This document shows, piece by piece, positions 1 to 6,410 of a DNA stretch of 9,921 bases. The notes beneath the pieces were generated by a model that was not told where the DNA came from, made no database searches, and saw only the letters and a program-made list of their open reading frames with translations. Origin of the DNA: Desulfobacteraceae bacterium (GTDB lineage Bacteria > Desulfobacterota > Desulfobacteria > Desulfobacterales > Desulfobacteraceae); contig JAGLLQ010000426.1 in NCBI GenBank assembly GCA_023140455.1, positions 1-9,921 of the forward strand. The letters are read 5' to 3'. How positions within the stretch are numbered: position 1 is the first letter of the stretch; each line of letters starts with the position of its first letter. The translations under genes were made by a program, and so were the position numbers.

Positions 1-25
1 TGTTCCAGTTTCTAAGGTACCAAAT

Positions 26-75
26 CCACATGATATAAAAGCAATTGTTATGCCACATGATCTATGGCATCATGT
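26..75. promoter_or_regulatory. Repeat and hairpin cluster upstream of ynjB
   Basis: The 9-mer CCACATGAT occurs at 26-34 and again at 53-61, 27 bases apart. Two inverted repeats overlap the second copy. ATGCCA (50-55) pairs with TGGCAT (65-70), and ACATGAT (55-61) pairs with ATCATGT (69-75). They share bases, so only one hairpin can form at a time. This could be an operator or a leader-RNA switch for the transport operon, but no known motif was recognised. The +2 frame is open from the window edge into ynjB, so the repeats could also lie in coding sequence; the translation there resembles nothing I know. No convincing -35/-10 pair was found. Confidence 0.35.
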
Positions 76-124
76 ATGCATTATTTTTCCTCAGCTACTT
101 AAATTTGATAAAATGGACAAAATT

Positions 125-1324
125 ATGAAAAAAATAGCTATTTTTTTATTTTTAATGATTTGTATCGGTTTAACAAACACTACTGTATTCGCAACTCAAT
201 GGGATGATATTAAAAAAAAAGCAAAAGCACAGAAAATTTACTTTAATGCCTGGGGCGGATCTGAAAGCATTAATGATTATATCTTAGAGGCTGCCAAACA
301 GGCTGAGAAGGAATTCGGGTTTAAGGTCGTGCATGTAAAAGTTACTGATATAAGTAATGTCATAAGTCGAATCCTGGTTGAAAAAGCAGCTGGAAGAAAA
401 GATCAGGGCAGTGTTGATTTAATGTGGATAAACGGGGAAAATTTCCGGGCAATGAAGACAAACAAATTGCTTTATGGACCCTTTTCACAACTACTTCCCA
501 ATTACAAATACGTTGATATAGAGAATAAGCCCACCACATTATTTGATTTTACTGTTCCGGTTGACAACATGGAAGCACCATGGGGTATGGCACAGCTTGT
601 TTTCATGTATGATACGGCAAAAGTAAAATCACATCCTGACAGCATGAAAGAATTGCTCGTTTTTGCAAGAGAAAATCCGGGCAGAGTGACGTATCCGGCT
701 CCTCCAGGTTTTCATGGCACAACCTTTTTAAAACAGGTGTTGCTTGAGCTTGTAGGCACGAGAGATGTTCTTTATAAACCTGTTTCAGAAGCGGACTTTA
801 ACTATGTGACAAAACCTTTGTGGAAATATCTTGATACTATTCATCCATACATGTGGAGAAAAGGTAAAGTCTTTACTGCCGGGTCATCAGAAATGAAACA
901 AATGCTTAATGACAGTGAGATATTCATATCAATCAGCTTTAATCCAAATTCAGCAAGCAATGCTATTGCAAAAGGAGAGCTTCCGGATTCGGTGAGAACA
1001 TATACACATGGGTCAGGAACAATTGGGAACACTCATTTCCTTGGCATTCCTTTTAATTCTTCGGCAAAAGAGGCCGCAATGGTTTTTATAAACTTTTTAT
1101 TGTCGCCCAAATACCAGGCAAAAAAAGCAGATCCTTCTATCTGGGGCGACCCTACTGTTCTTGCAATGGATAAATTAAGCAAAGAAGACCGGCAAATCTT
1201 TTCTAAAACACCTAAGGGGATTGCAACTCTTTCAAGCAAAGAGCTTGGGAAAGTTCTCTTAGAGCCCCATGCAAGCTGGGTTGAAGCGATTGAGAAAGAA
1301 TGGAAAAAAAGATATAGCATATAG
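125..1324 (+). CDS. ynjB: ABC importer solute-binding protein, YnjB family
   Basis: Periplasmic solute-binding component of a YnjBCD-type ABC importer; it would capture the substrate and hand it to the YnjC permease. From the ATG at 125 the product is 399 aa, close to E. coli YnjB (about 388 aa). It begins with a Sec signal peptide: MKK, a hydrophobic core to about residue 17, and a likely cut after VFA at residue 23. No lipobox is seen. The mature part has the look of an extracellular solute-binding protein of the iron/thiamine-binding class, with an AWGGSE segment early and a C-terminal region of the LLSPKYQ type. The same frame is open upstream, with ATGs at 50 and 113, but only 125 (or 113) places the signal peptide at the N-terminus. 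No start has a strong ribosome site. ynjC begins 6 bases after the stop. The identity rests mainly on the neighbouring ynjC, ynjD and ynjF. The substrate is not established; family annotations are only 'uncharacterized'. Confidence 0.88.
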   Translation: MKKIAIFLFLMICIGLTNTTVFATQWDDIKKKAKAQKIYFNAWGGSESINDYILEAAKQAEKEFGFKVVHVKVTDISNVISRILVEKAAGRKDQGSVDLMWINGENFRAMKTNKLLYGPFSQLLPNYKYVDIENKPTTLFDFTVPVDNMEAPWGMAQLVFMYDTAKVKSHPDSMKELLVFARENPGRVTYPAPPGFHGTTFLKQVLLELVGTRDVLYKPVSEADFNYVTKPLWKYLDTIHPYMWRKGKVFTAGSSEMKQMLNDSEIFISISFNPNSASNAIAKGELPDSVRTYTHGSGTIGNTHFLGIPFNSSAKEAAMVFINFLLSPKYQAKKADPSIWGDPTVLAMDKLSKEDRQIFSKTPKGIATLSSKELGKVLLEPHASWVEAIEKEWKKRYSI

Positions 1325-1330
1325 CCCTTT

Positions 1331-3037
1331 ATGATTAGAGAAAAAGGAAATAAGTTACGTTACTTTCCCCGAGTCATGATAGTGGTATTTTCTTTTTTTA
1401 TTTTTTTTGGTCTTGTTGGCACATGGCTGCCTTCATTCGGATTTCTGCCGGTTATTGGAAGTAATGATTTTTCAGTCAGGCCATGGATTGACTTTTTAAC
1501 TTATCCGGGACTTTCAAGCTCATTGAAATCAACACTGATTTCAGGATTGGGAGCATCGATAGCAGCATTAATTCTTTCCATCGGCATAGTATCTTTAAGT
1601 TATGGCAATCGGGTATGGTCATTGTTTGAGAAGTCTCTTGCCCCTGTTCTTTCAATCCCCCATGCTGGGTTTGCAATCGGATTTGCTTTTTTAATATCTC
1701 CCAGTGGATGGATATTAAGGTTTATTTCTCCAGGATTAAGCGGGTTTGTCAATCCACCCGACTTAACTATTATTAAAGACAGTTATGGAATCAGCCTGAT
1801 GGTCTGCATGATATTAAAGGAGACACCATTTTTGCTTCTTATGATCATGGGATCATTATCACAAATTGATATAAAAAGAACACTGGCAACAGGCAGAAGC
1901 TTTGGTTATCATAAATTTCAGATCTGGTTCAAAGTGATTGTACCCCAGTTTTTCCCAAATATCAGGTTATCATTTTATGCTGTTATAGCTTATTCATTAT
2001 CTGTTGTTGATTTATCTATGATTTTAGGTCCAACAGCACCGCCGACCTTGTCTGTCCTTATTCTTCAATGGTTTAGTGACCCTGATATAGAGATGAGGTT
2101 GACAGGGGCAGCCGGAGCATGCGCGCTGCTTATAATTGTTGCTGTAATTATAATGCTGTTTTTTTTGCTGGAGAAAGCCGTTGTTGTCGCGTTAAACAAA
2201 AAAGCAGTTGATGGGAAAAGAGAATCAATTTTCTGCAAGATAACAAAACTGAGTGACTTAACGTTGCTTTCATTTCTTTTTGTGACGATTATGTCTATAA
2301 CTATTCTTATTATCTGGTCATTTACATGGCGCTGGAGTTTTCCTGCTGTTCTGCCTGAATCATGGTCTGTTTTATTCTGGCAGAGAAGTTTGTTAAAAGT
2401 GCAAGATCCCATGATGGTTTCTTTATGGACCGCGCTTGTTTCAACAATAACAGCCATTATCCTAACTATTGGCTGCCTTGAATATGAGCTTACAATACCA
2501 GAAGAGAAACTAAAAAAAGATCTTGCAAAATTAATTTGGTTTTTATATCTGCCTCTTTTAATTCCACAAATTGCATTTATATTCGGGGTACAGATTATAC
2601 TGACCATAATGGGTATGGATGGTTTGTGGGGGACACTTGTTTTATCTCATTTGATTTTTGTCCTGCCTTATGTTTTTTTAACATTGTCATCTATATACAG
2701 AAATTTTGATATCCGATATGTAAACACAGGGGCTATTTTATGCGGCTCATATTTTAAAGCTTTTATATTTATAAAACTCCCCATGCTTTTACGACCGATC
2801 CTGTTTGCATCTGCTGTTGGATTTTCTGTCAGTATTGCCCAGTATATACCAACGATTTTTATAGGAGCCGGAAGATTCGCAACTATTACAACAGAGGCTG
2901 TAAACATGGCAGGCGGTTCAGACAGAAGGGTTCTATCTGTATATGCGCTGTATCAGTTACTTTTACCCATGATTATGTATCTGCTGGCAATTTCTATACC
3001 TGTTTTTGTATTTAGAAATAGAAAGGGGATGTCTTGA
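1331..3037 (+). CDS. ynjC: ABC importer permease with two fused domains, YnjC family
   Basis: Inner-membrane permease of the YnjBCD importer, 568 aa. It reads as two tandem permease halves in one chain, each with several hydrophobic segments. Each half carries an EAA-type loop that would contact the ATPase: about residues 183-208 (TGRSFGYHKF...VIVPQFFP) and about 464-490 (TGAILCGSYFKAF...KLPMLLRP). This fused layout, as in ThiP or FbpB, means one polypeptide can form the whole membrane channel, so no second permease gene is expected. A charged loop around residues 285-310 separates the halves. The chosen ATG lies 6 bases after ynjB with only a weak ribosome site; an in-frame ATG at 1376 is a shorter alternative. 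The stop codon overlaps the TTG start of ynjD, so the two are probably translationally coupled. E. coli YnjC is somewhat shorter (about 511 aa). Confidence 0.92.
   Translation: MIREKGNKLRYFPRVMIVVFSFFIFFGLVGTWLPSFGFLPVIGSNDFSVRPWIDFLTYPGLSSSLKSTLISGLGASIAALILSIGIVSLSYGNRVWSLFEKSLAPVLSIPHAGFAIGFAFLISPSGWILRFISPGLSGFVNPPDLTIIKDSYGISLMVCMILKETPFLLLMIMGSLSQIDIKRTLATGRSFGYHKFQIWFKVIVPQFFPNIRLSFYAVIAYSLSVVDLSMILGPTAPPTLSVLILQWFSDPDIEMRLTGAAGACALLIIVAVIIMLFFLLEKAVVVALNKKAVDGKRESIFCKITKLSDLTLLSFLFVTIMSITILIIWSFTWRWSFPAVLPESWSVLFWQRSLLKVQDPMMVSLWTALVSTITAIILTIGCLEYELTIPEEKLKKDLAKLIWFLYLPLLIPQIAFIFGVQIILTIMGMDGLWGTLVLSHLIFVLPYVFLTLSSIYRNFDIRYVNTGAILCGSYFKAFIFIKLPMLLRPILFASAVGFSVSIAQYIPTIFIGAGRFATITTEAVNMAGGSDRRVLSVYALYQLLLPMIMYLLAISIPVFVFRNRKGMS
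3023..3028 (+). promoter_or_regulatory. Ribosome binding site supporting the TTG start of ynjD
   Basis: AAGGGG lies 5 bases before the TTG at 3034. The ATG at 3029 is in the ynjC frame and is followed at once by the ynjC stop, so it cannot start ynjD. The TTG overlaps the TGA of ynjC as TTGA, the same arrangement as the common ATGA coupling signal. Confidence 0.7.
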
Positions 3038-3654
3038 CTCTTGAACTTAACCAATTAAAGATCAGTCATAATAATACTGATCTTTTCAATCCGATCTCAA
3101 TTTTGATTAAAAAAGGTGAAATAGCTACAGTTATGGGGCCAAGCGGATGTGGGAAATCAACATTGCTTTCTGCAATATGCGGCAACCTTTCTCCTGATTT
3201 TTATTTGCATGGTGATATTCTGCTTGATGGCAGATCAATAATTGAAGTTCCCATGGAGTTAAGAAGAATCGGGGTTTTGTTTCAGGATGATTTGTTGTTT
3301 CCCCATATGGACATAGGAAACAATCTTGCATTTGCAATTCCAAGGGATGTACCTAAAAAAGAGAAAAAGCAAAGAATAAATAAAGTATTAGAAACAGCAA
3401 GGCTGAAAGGATTTTTTAAACGTGATCCTGCAACACTTTCAGGTGGACAGCGGGCCCGGGTCAGCCTGCTTAGAAGCCTTTTAGCAGAGCCAAAGGCACT
3501 GTTGCTTGATGAACCATTTTCTAAACTTGACAAGGAGCTTAAAGATCAGATGAGGTCATTTGTATTCAGCCAGATAAGAAAAATGAATATCCCGGCACTC
3601 CTTGTTACACATGACCCCGATGACAGTGCTTGTGAACAGGTTATTAGCCTTTAA
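3034..3654 (+). CDS. ynjD: ABC importer ATP-binding protein, YnjD family
   Basis: Cytoplasmic ATPase that powers the YnjBC importer; 206 aa, against about 217 aa for E. coli YnjD. All nucleotide-binding motifs are intact: Walker A GPSGCGKST at residues 35-43, Q-loop Gln84 (VLFQDDLLF), signature LSGGQ at 135-139, Walker B ending in Asp159 with catalytic Glu160 (LLLDEP), and the switch His193 (VTHD). Long stretches such as DPATLSGGQRARV and EPKALLLDEPFS closely match what I recall of E. coli YnjD, which makes this the anchor for naming the operon. Translation starts at TTG, with a ribosome site 5 bases upstream, inside the end of ynjC. The C-terminus stops soon after the H-loop, so there is no regulatory or substrate-sensing domain. 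ynjF starts 19 bases after the stop. Confidence 0.95.
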   Translation: MTLELNQLKISHNNTDLFNPISILIKKGEIATVMGPSGCGKSTLLSAICGNLSPDFYLHGDILLDGRSIIEVPMELRRIGVLFQDDLLFPHMDIGNNLAFAIPRDVPKKEKKQRINKVLETARLKGFFKRDPATLSGGQRARVSLLRSLLAEPKALLLDEPFSKLDKELKDQMRSFVFSQIRKMNIPALLVTHDPDDSACEQVISL

Positions 3655-3673
3655 TAACAGCCAAAGGGAAAAT

Positions 3674-4284
3674 ATGTTAGATACAATAGCCATAAAAATA
3701 TTGAATAAGCCGCTTGATTTAATTGCAGGCATTTTAAAGAAAACCGGGATAAATAAGGATGTCATAACATTAGCAGGGTTTGTTATAGGGCTTTTTGCAA
3801 TGGTTATGATTGCTTTAAATTATTATACAATTGCACTTTTTTTTATCACAATAAATCGAATATTTGATGGGATAGACGGCGCCCTTGCAAGACTTACCAA
3901 GCCAACTGATTCAGGAGGATTTCTTGACATTACCCTTGATTTTATTTTTTATTCAGGGATAGTCTTTGCTTTTGCATTGGCAGACCCCAGGAGTAATGCC
4001 ATTTATGCATGTTTACTTCTGTTTTCATTCATGGGGACCGGTGCAAGTTTTCTTGCTTTTTCTGTGATGGCTGAAAAAATGGAATAAAAAGCATGGAATA
4101 CCCGAACAAATCATTATACTATCTCGGTGGCTTGATGGAGGGAACAGAGACTATAATTTTTTTTATTCTATTCTGTCTTTTCCCTTATTCTTTTCCCTGG
4201 CTTGCAATTTTGTTTTCAATCCTTTGCTGGCTTACTACATGTTCCAGGGTTTATTCAGGCTATAAGATATTAAATAATACTTAG
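3674..4284 (+). pseudogene. ynjF: CDP-alcohol phosphatidyltransferase, YnjF family, frameshifted
   Basis: Integral-membrane enzyme of the CDP-alcohol phosphatidyltransferase family; such enzymes move a phosphatidyl group from CDP-diacylglycerol to an alcohol head group. The first frame (3674-4087, 137 aa) holds the complete active-site signature: Asp65, Asp68-Gly69, Ala72-Arg73, Gly81, Asp85 and Asp89 (DGALAR...GGFLDITLD). It then hits TAA at 4085. The rest of the family sequence (YPNKSLYYLGGLMEGTETI and two hydrophobic segments) continues in another frame to TAG at 4282. Adding one A to the AAAAAA run at 4074-4079 joins them as ...MAEKNGIKSMEYPNKS..., giving 203 aa, very close to E. coli YnjF (about 206 aa). 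The second part has no ribosome site of its own. The start at 3674 has AAAGGG 5 bases upstream; an in-frame ATG at 3602 lies inside ynjD and is unlikely. The break may be a sequence error, a recent mutation, or slippage at the A run. The head-group substrate is unknown. Confidence 0.88.
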
Positions 4285-4304
4285 TGCCCAAATTATTTTA
4301 TGTG

Positions 4305-4313
4305 TGGTATATT
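4305..4313 (+). promoter_or_regulatory. Possible extended -10 promoter for the ferritin-like gene
   Basis: TGG followed by TATATT forms an extended -10 element about 65 bases before the ferritin-like gene. The -35 position (TGCCCA at 4285-4290, 17-base spacer) is poor. A second -10-like hexamer, TATGAT at 4333-4338, has no good -35 either. The gap after ynjF and the strong ribosome site argue that the ferritin-like gene has its own promoter, but the exact site is uncertain. Confidence 0.3.
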
Positions 4314-4346
4314 ATTTGCACCTTACTTTAACTATGATTAAAAAAA

Positions 4347-4358
4347 TATTAATTAATA
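4347..4358. promoter_or_regulatory. 12-bp perfect palindrome before the ferritin-like gene
   Basis: TATTAATTAATA reads the same on both strands and lies just before the ribosome site of the ferritin-like gene, where an operator could act. It is all A and T in an AT-rich gap, so chance is a serious alternative. Confidence 0.25.
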
Positions 4359-4363
4359 CTAAC

Positions 4364-4369
4364 AGGAGG
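4364..4369 (+). promoter_or_regulatory. Strong ribosome binding site that decides the ferritin-like start
   Basis: AGGAGG is a near-perfect site. It leaves only 2 bases to the first ATG (4372) but 8 bases to the second (4378), so initiation at 4378 is favoured. Confidence 0.75.
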
Positions 4370-4377
4370 GAATGAAT

Positions 4378-4845
4378 ATGAATATGGAATTTGGATCAGT
4401 TGAAGAAGTATTGGATTTTGCCATAGGCAAAGAAAAAGAAGCAGTAGAGTTCTATGCGTCTTTAGCCAAAGAAGCGACTCAAGCATCGCTGAAAGAGACC
4501 TTTGAGAACTTTTCAAAAGAAGAAGAAAAACATGTTTCTCTTCTTTCAGATATGACAGCTAATAAAGAAAAAATTGATTCCTATGAATTTAAACAAATCA
4601 CAGATCTTAAAATAAGCGATTATATGCTGGATACTGAATATGAAGAAGGCATGCCCATGCCTGAGATCCTTAAACTTGCCATGAAAAGAGAAGAAAAAGC
4701 AGTCGATCTCTACTCGGCATTGGCGGTCTATACAGATAACGAAGATGCAAAGAAAGTTTTTAATATTCTGGTGCAGGAAGAATCCAAACATAAACTTGCC
4801 TTAGAAACAATGTATGATGATTATTTAAGCGAACAAGATGGATAA
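4378..4845 (+). CDS. Ferritin-like diiron protein (erythrin/rubrerythrin type)
   Basis: Soluble four-helix-bundle protein of the rubrerythrin/erythrin group (COG1633-like), 155 aa. Such proteins bind a diiron centre, and relatives reduce peroxide or handle iron in anaerobes. The ligand pattern is complete and duplicated: Glu19 (seven residues before Tyr26), Glu49-x-x-His52, Glu105 (seven before Tyr112), and Glu135-x-x-His138. There is no C-terminal rubredoxin domain with its CxxC pairs, so an electron donor would have to be separate. The nearby nitroreductase is a flavoenzyme but belongs to the next transcription unit. The start at 4378 is preferred over 4372 because of ribosome-site spacing. 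The gene appears monocistronic: an 86-base gap upstream and a strong terminator downstream. Peroxidase activity is inferred from the family; an iron-storage or other oxidase role is possible. Confidence 0.9.
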   Translation: MNMEFGSVEEVLDFAIGKEKEAVEFYASLAKEATQASLKETFENFSKEEEKHVSLLSDMTANKEKIDSYEFKQITDLKISDYMLDTEYEEGMPMPEILKLAMKREEKAVDLYSALAVYTDNEDAKKVFNILVQEESKHKLALETMYDDYLSEQDG

Positions 4846-4872
4846 AATGATATAATCATTAGTAATTTTTTA

Positions 4873-4913
4873 AAAAAAGGGTTGATTGATTAATACTGTC
4901 TCAACCCTTTTTT
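4873..4913 (+). terminator. Rho-independent terminator after the ferritin-like gene
   Basis: A perfect 13-base stem: six A then GGGTTGA at 4873-4885, pairing with TCAACCC then six T at 4901-4913. The loop is 15 bases. The T-run follows the GC part of the stem as expected for intrinsic termination. The matching A-run on the left would allow function on the other strand too. It separates the ferritin-like gene from the nitroreductase operon. Confidence 0.85.
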
Positions 4914-4918
4914 ATATT
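4890..4918 (+). promoter_or_regulatory. Possible promoter of the nitroreductase operon
   Basis: TTAATA (4890-4895) and TATATT (4913-4918) are separated by 17 bases and resemble -35 and -10 elements. The start of transcription would fall near 4925, inside the palindrome at 4914-4929. The promoter lies within the preceding terminator, which is a compact but plausible arrangement. The -35 match is moderate. Confidence 0.35.
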
Positions 4919-4929
4919 TGAACAAATAT
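4914..4929. promoter_or_regulatory. Operator-like palindrome before the nitroreductase operon
   Basis: ATATTTG (4914-4920) and CAAATAT (4923-4929) are perfect 7-base inverted arms around AA. The site overlaps the proposed -10 and start point and ends 10 bases before the ribosome site (GGAGG, 4940-4944), where a repressor dimer would block initiation. It does not match any regulator box I can name with confidence. Confidence 0.45.
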
Positions 4930-4949
4930 TTTAATTTCTGGAGGGGAAA

Positions 4950-5585
4950 ATGAATTTTGAGAAAATAGTTTCTGACAGACGCGCAGTCAATTTTTTTGAC
5001 CCTGATAAACCAATTAAGCTTGAGTTGGTGAAAAAAATGATTGAACTTGCATCAAAAACCCCTTCTTCTTTCAATCTTCAGCCATGGAATCTTATTATTC
5101 TGACAGACAAAGACGAGAAGCTGCGGCTGCAAAAATGTGCCATGAATCAGAGTAAAATAAGTGATGCCCCTGTGACTATGATTGTCCTTGCAGATAATGA
5201 TGGTTTTAAAGAAGGACACAAAACAGTTGAAAGGGTCTTTCAGGAAAATATTAAAGCCGATATGATGACCGAAGAGCAACGAGACTGGTTTAAAAACGCC
5301 AGGAACAACCTTTATGGGAAAAGTGAATTAATTACCCGGGCATTTTCATGTAAAAACACTGGTTTTTTTGCCATGTCATTGATGCTGGCAGCGAAAAGCC
5401 TTGGTATTGAAAGTCATCCAATGGATGGATTTAACCATGATAAAGTTGTTGAAGAATTTAAAATCCCGGATAATTATTATATCCCGTTATTGATCTCATT
5501 TGGATATTTTGATGGGGCAAAGACACTCCCGGAACCAAAATGGCGTAAGGGTTATGATGATATTGTTGTGAGTTTTGATAATTAA
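4950..5585 (+). CDS. Nitroreductase-family FMN flavoprotein
   Basis: Member of the nitroreductase/FMN oxidoreductase superfamily, 211 aa, cytoplasmic and probably a homodimer. Relatives use NAD(P)H to reduce nitro compounds, quinones or flavins. FMN-binding features are visible: Arg10-Arg11 in SDRRAVNFF for the FMN phosphate, the SSFNLQPW segment at residues 39-46, and the late glycine-containing ESHPMDGF segment. The middle part (about residues 75-130) is charged and helical and probably forms the variable lid region. The start is fixed by GGAGG 5 bases upstream. It is the first gene of a unit that continues with exonuclease III 12 bases later, and it is preceded by a terminator and a palindrome suggesting repression. 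The natural substrate cannot be told from the sequence. Confidence 0.92.
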   Translation: MNFEKIVSDRRAVNFFDPDKPIKLELVKKMIELASKTPSSFNLQPWNLIILTDKDEKLRLQKCAMNQSKISDAPVTMIVLADNDGFKEGHKTVERVFQENIKADMMTEEQRDWFKNARNNLYGKSELITRAFSCKNTGFFAMSLMLAAKSLGIESHPMDGFNHDKVVEEFKIPDNYYIPLLISFGYFDGAKTLPEPKWRKGYDDIVVSFDN

Positions 5586-5597
5586 AAGGAGCATCTA

Positions 5598-6410
5598 ATG
5601 CCTGATAAAAAAAGAAAATTGAAAATCATATCATGGAATGTCAACGGATTACGGGCAGTTGTAAAAAAAGATTTTTTAAAGACAGTAAAAGACCTTGATC
5701 CTGATATTCTACTTCTCCAGGAGACAAAACTTCAGGAAAACCAGCGAACTGATGAGATGATCAATCTTCCATCCTATGAATCGTTCTGGTCATATTCAAC
5801 AATAAAAAAAGGATACAGCGGTGTTGCAGCTTATTCAAAAATAAAACCTGAAAAAGTGACTACATTGTTTTCAAAACCTGAATTTGATGGCGAAGGAAGA
5901 ATCATACAACTGGACTATAATGACTTTATCCTTTTTAATGTATATTTCCCAAACGGCCAGATGAGTGAAGAGCGGCTGCAATATAAACTCGATTTTTATG
6001 ACTGGTTTTTAGCATATACCAATGATCTGAAAGACCAGGGTAAGAGTATTATTATTACAGGTGATTTTAATATAGCTCATAATGAAATCGATTTAAAAAA
6101 TCCAGGACCAAATTCCAAGCGATCAGGGTTTCTCAGAATTGAACGAGATATCCTTGATAAGATGGTTGAGTATGGATATGTTGATACTTTCAGGCATTTT
6201 CACCCTGAAAAGATCAAGTATTCATGGTGGTCATACAGGTTTAGCGCAAGAAAAAACAATGCAGGGTGGCGCATTGATTATTTTTTTGTGACAAAGGATT
6301 TAATTGATAAAGGTATTGTAAAGCAGGCATTTATTGATAATGATGTTTTTGGATCAGATCATTGTCCGGTCGGAATTGAAATAGAAATTTATGGGTTGAT
6401 TGATGATTAA
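5598..6410 (+). CDS. xth: Exodeoxyribonuclease III (AP endonuclease)
   Basis: DNA-repair enzyme that cuts at abasic sites and trims damaged 3' ends; 270 aa, essentially the same as E. coli XthA (268 aa). The endonuclease/exonuclease/phosphatase fold motifs are intact: Asn14 (ISWNVNGLRA), the metal ligand Glu42 (LLQETK), the FNVYFPNG segment, catalytic Asp156 and Asn158 (TGDFNIAH), the KRSGFLRIER loop, RIDYFFV, and the closing Asp254-His255 (SDHCPV). AAGGAG lies 6 bases before the ATG. The gene follows the nitroreductase by 12 bases and its end overlaps the next gene, so it is within an operon. Pairing with a nitroreductase and lying next to a ferritin-like protein fits repair of oxidative DNA damage, which is an inference from context. 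Confidence 0.96.
   Translation: MPDKKRKLKIISWNVNGLRAVVKKDFLKTVKDLDPDILLLQETKLQENQRTDEMINLPSYESFWSYSTIKKGYSGVAAYSKIKPEKVTTLFSKPEFDGEGRIIQLDYNDFILFNVYFPNGQMSEERLQYKLDFYDWFLAYTNDLKDQGKSIIITGDFNIAHNEIDLKNPGPNSKRSGFLRIERDILDKMVEYGYVDTFRHFHPEKIKYSWWSYRFSARKNNAGWRIDYFFVTKDLIDKGIVKQAFIDNDVFGSDHCPVGIEIEIYGLIDD

Noticed and set aside
1..59. Start of a divergent gene on the - strand
   Set aside because: The only ATG-started frame reads as a Trp-rich, unnatural peptide, and the better-looking frame has no start codon.
50..124. N-terminal extension of ynjB to the ATG at 50
   Set aside because: It would put 25 residues ahead of a clear signal peptide, and there is no ribosome site before 50.
2065..2607. 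180-codon open frame on the - strand inside ynjC
   Set aside because: It is antisense to a well-supported permease, has no recognisable protein features and no ribosome site; it is a shadow of the ynjC codon pattern.
4093..4284. Independent small membrane protein of 63 aa
   Set aside because: It continues the YnjF family sequence in a shifted frame and has no ribosome site, so it is the second part of ynjF.
4284..4321. Terminator after ynjF
   Set aside because: GTGC-CC-AAAT can pair with ATTTGCAC, but there is a bulge, a 20-base loop and no T-run.
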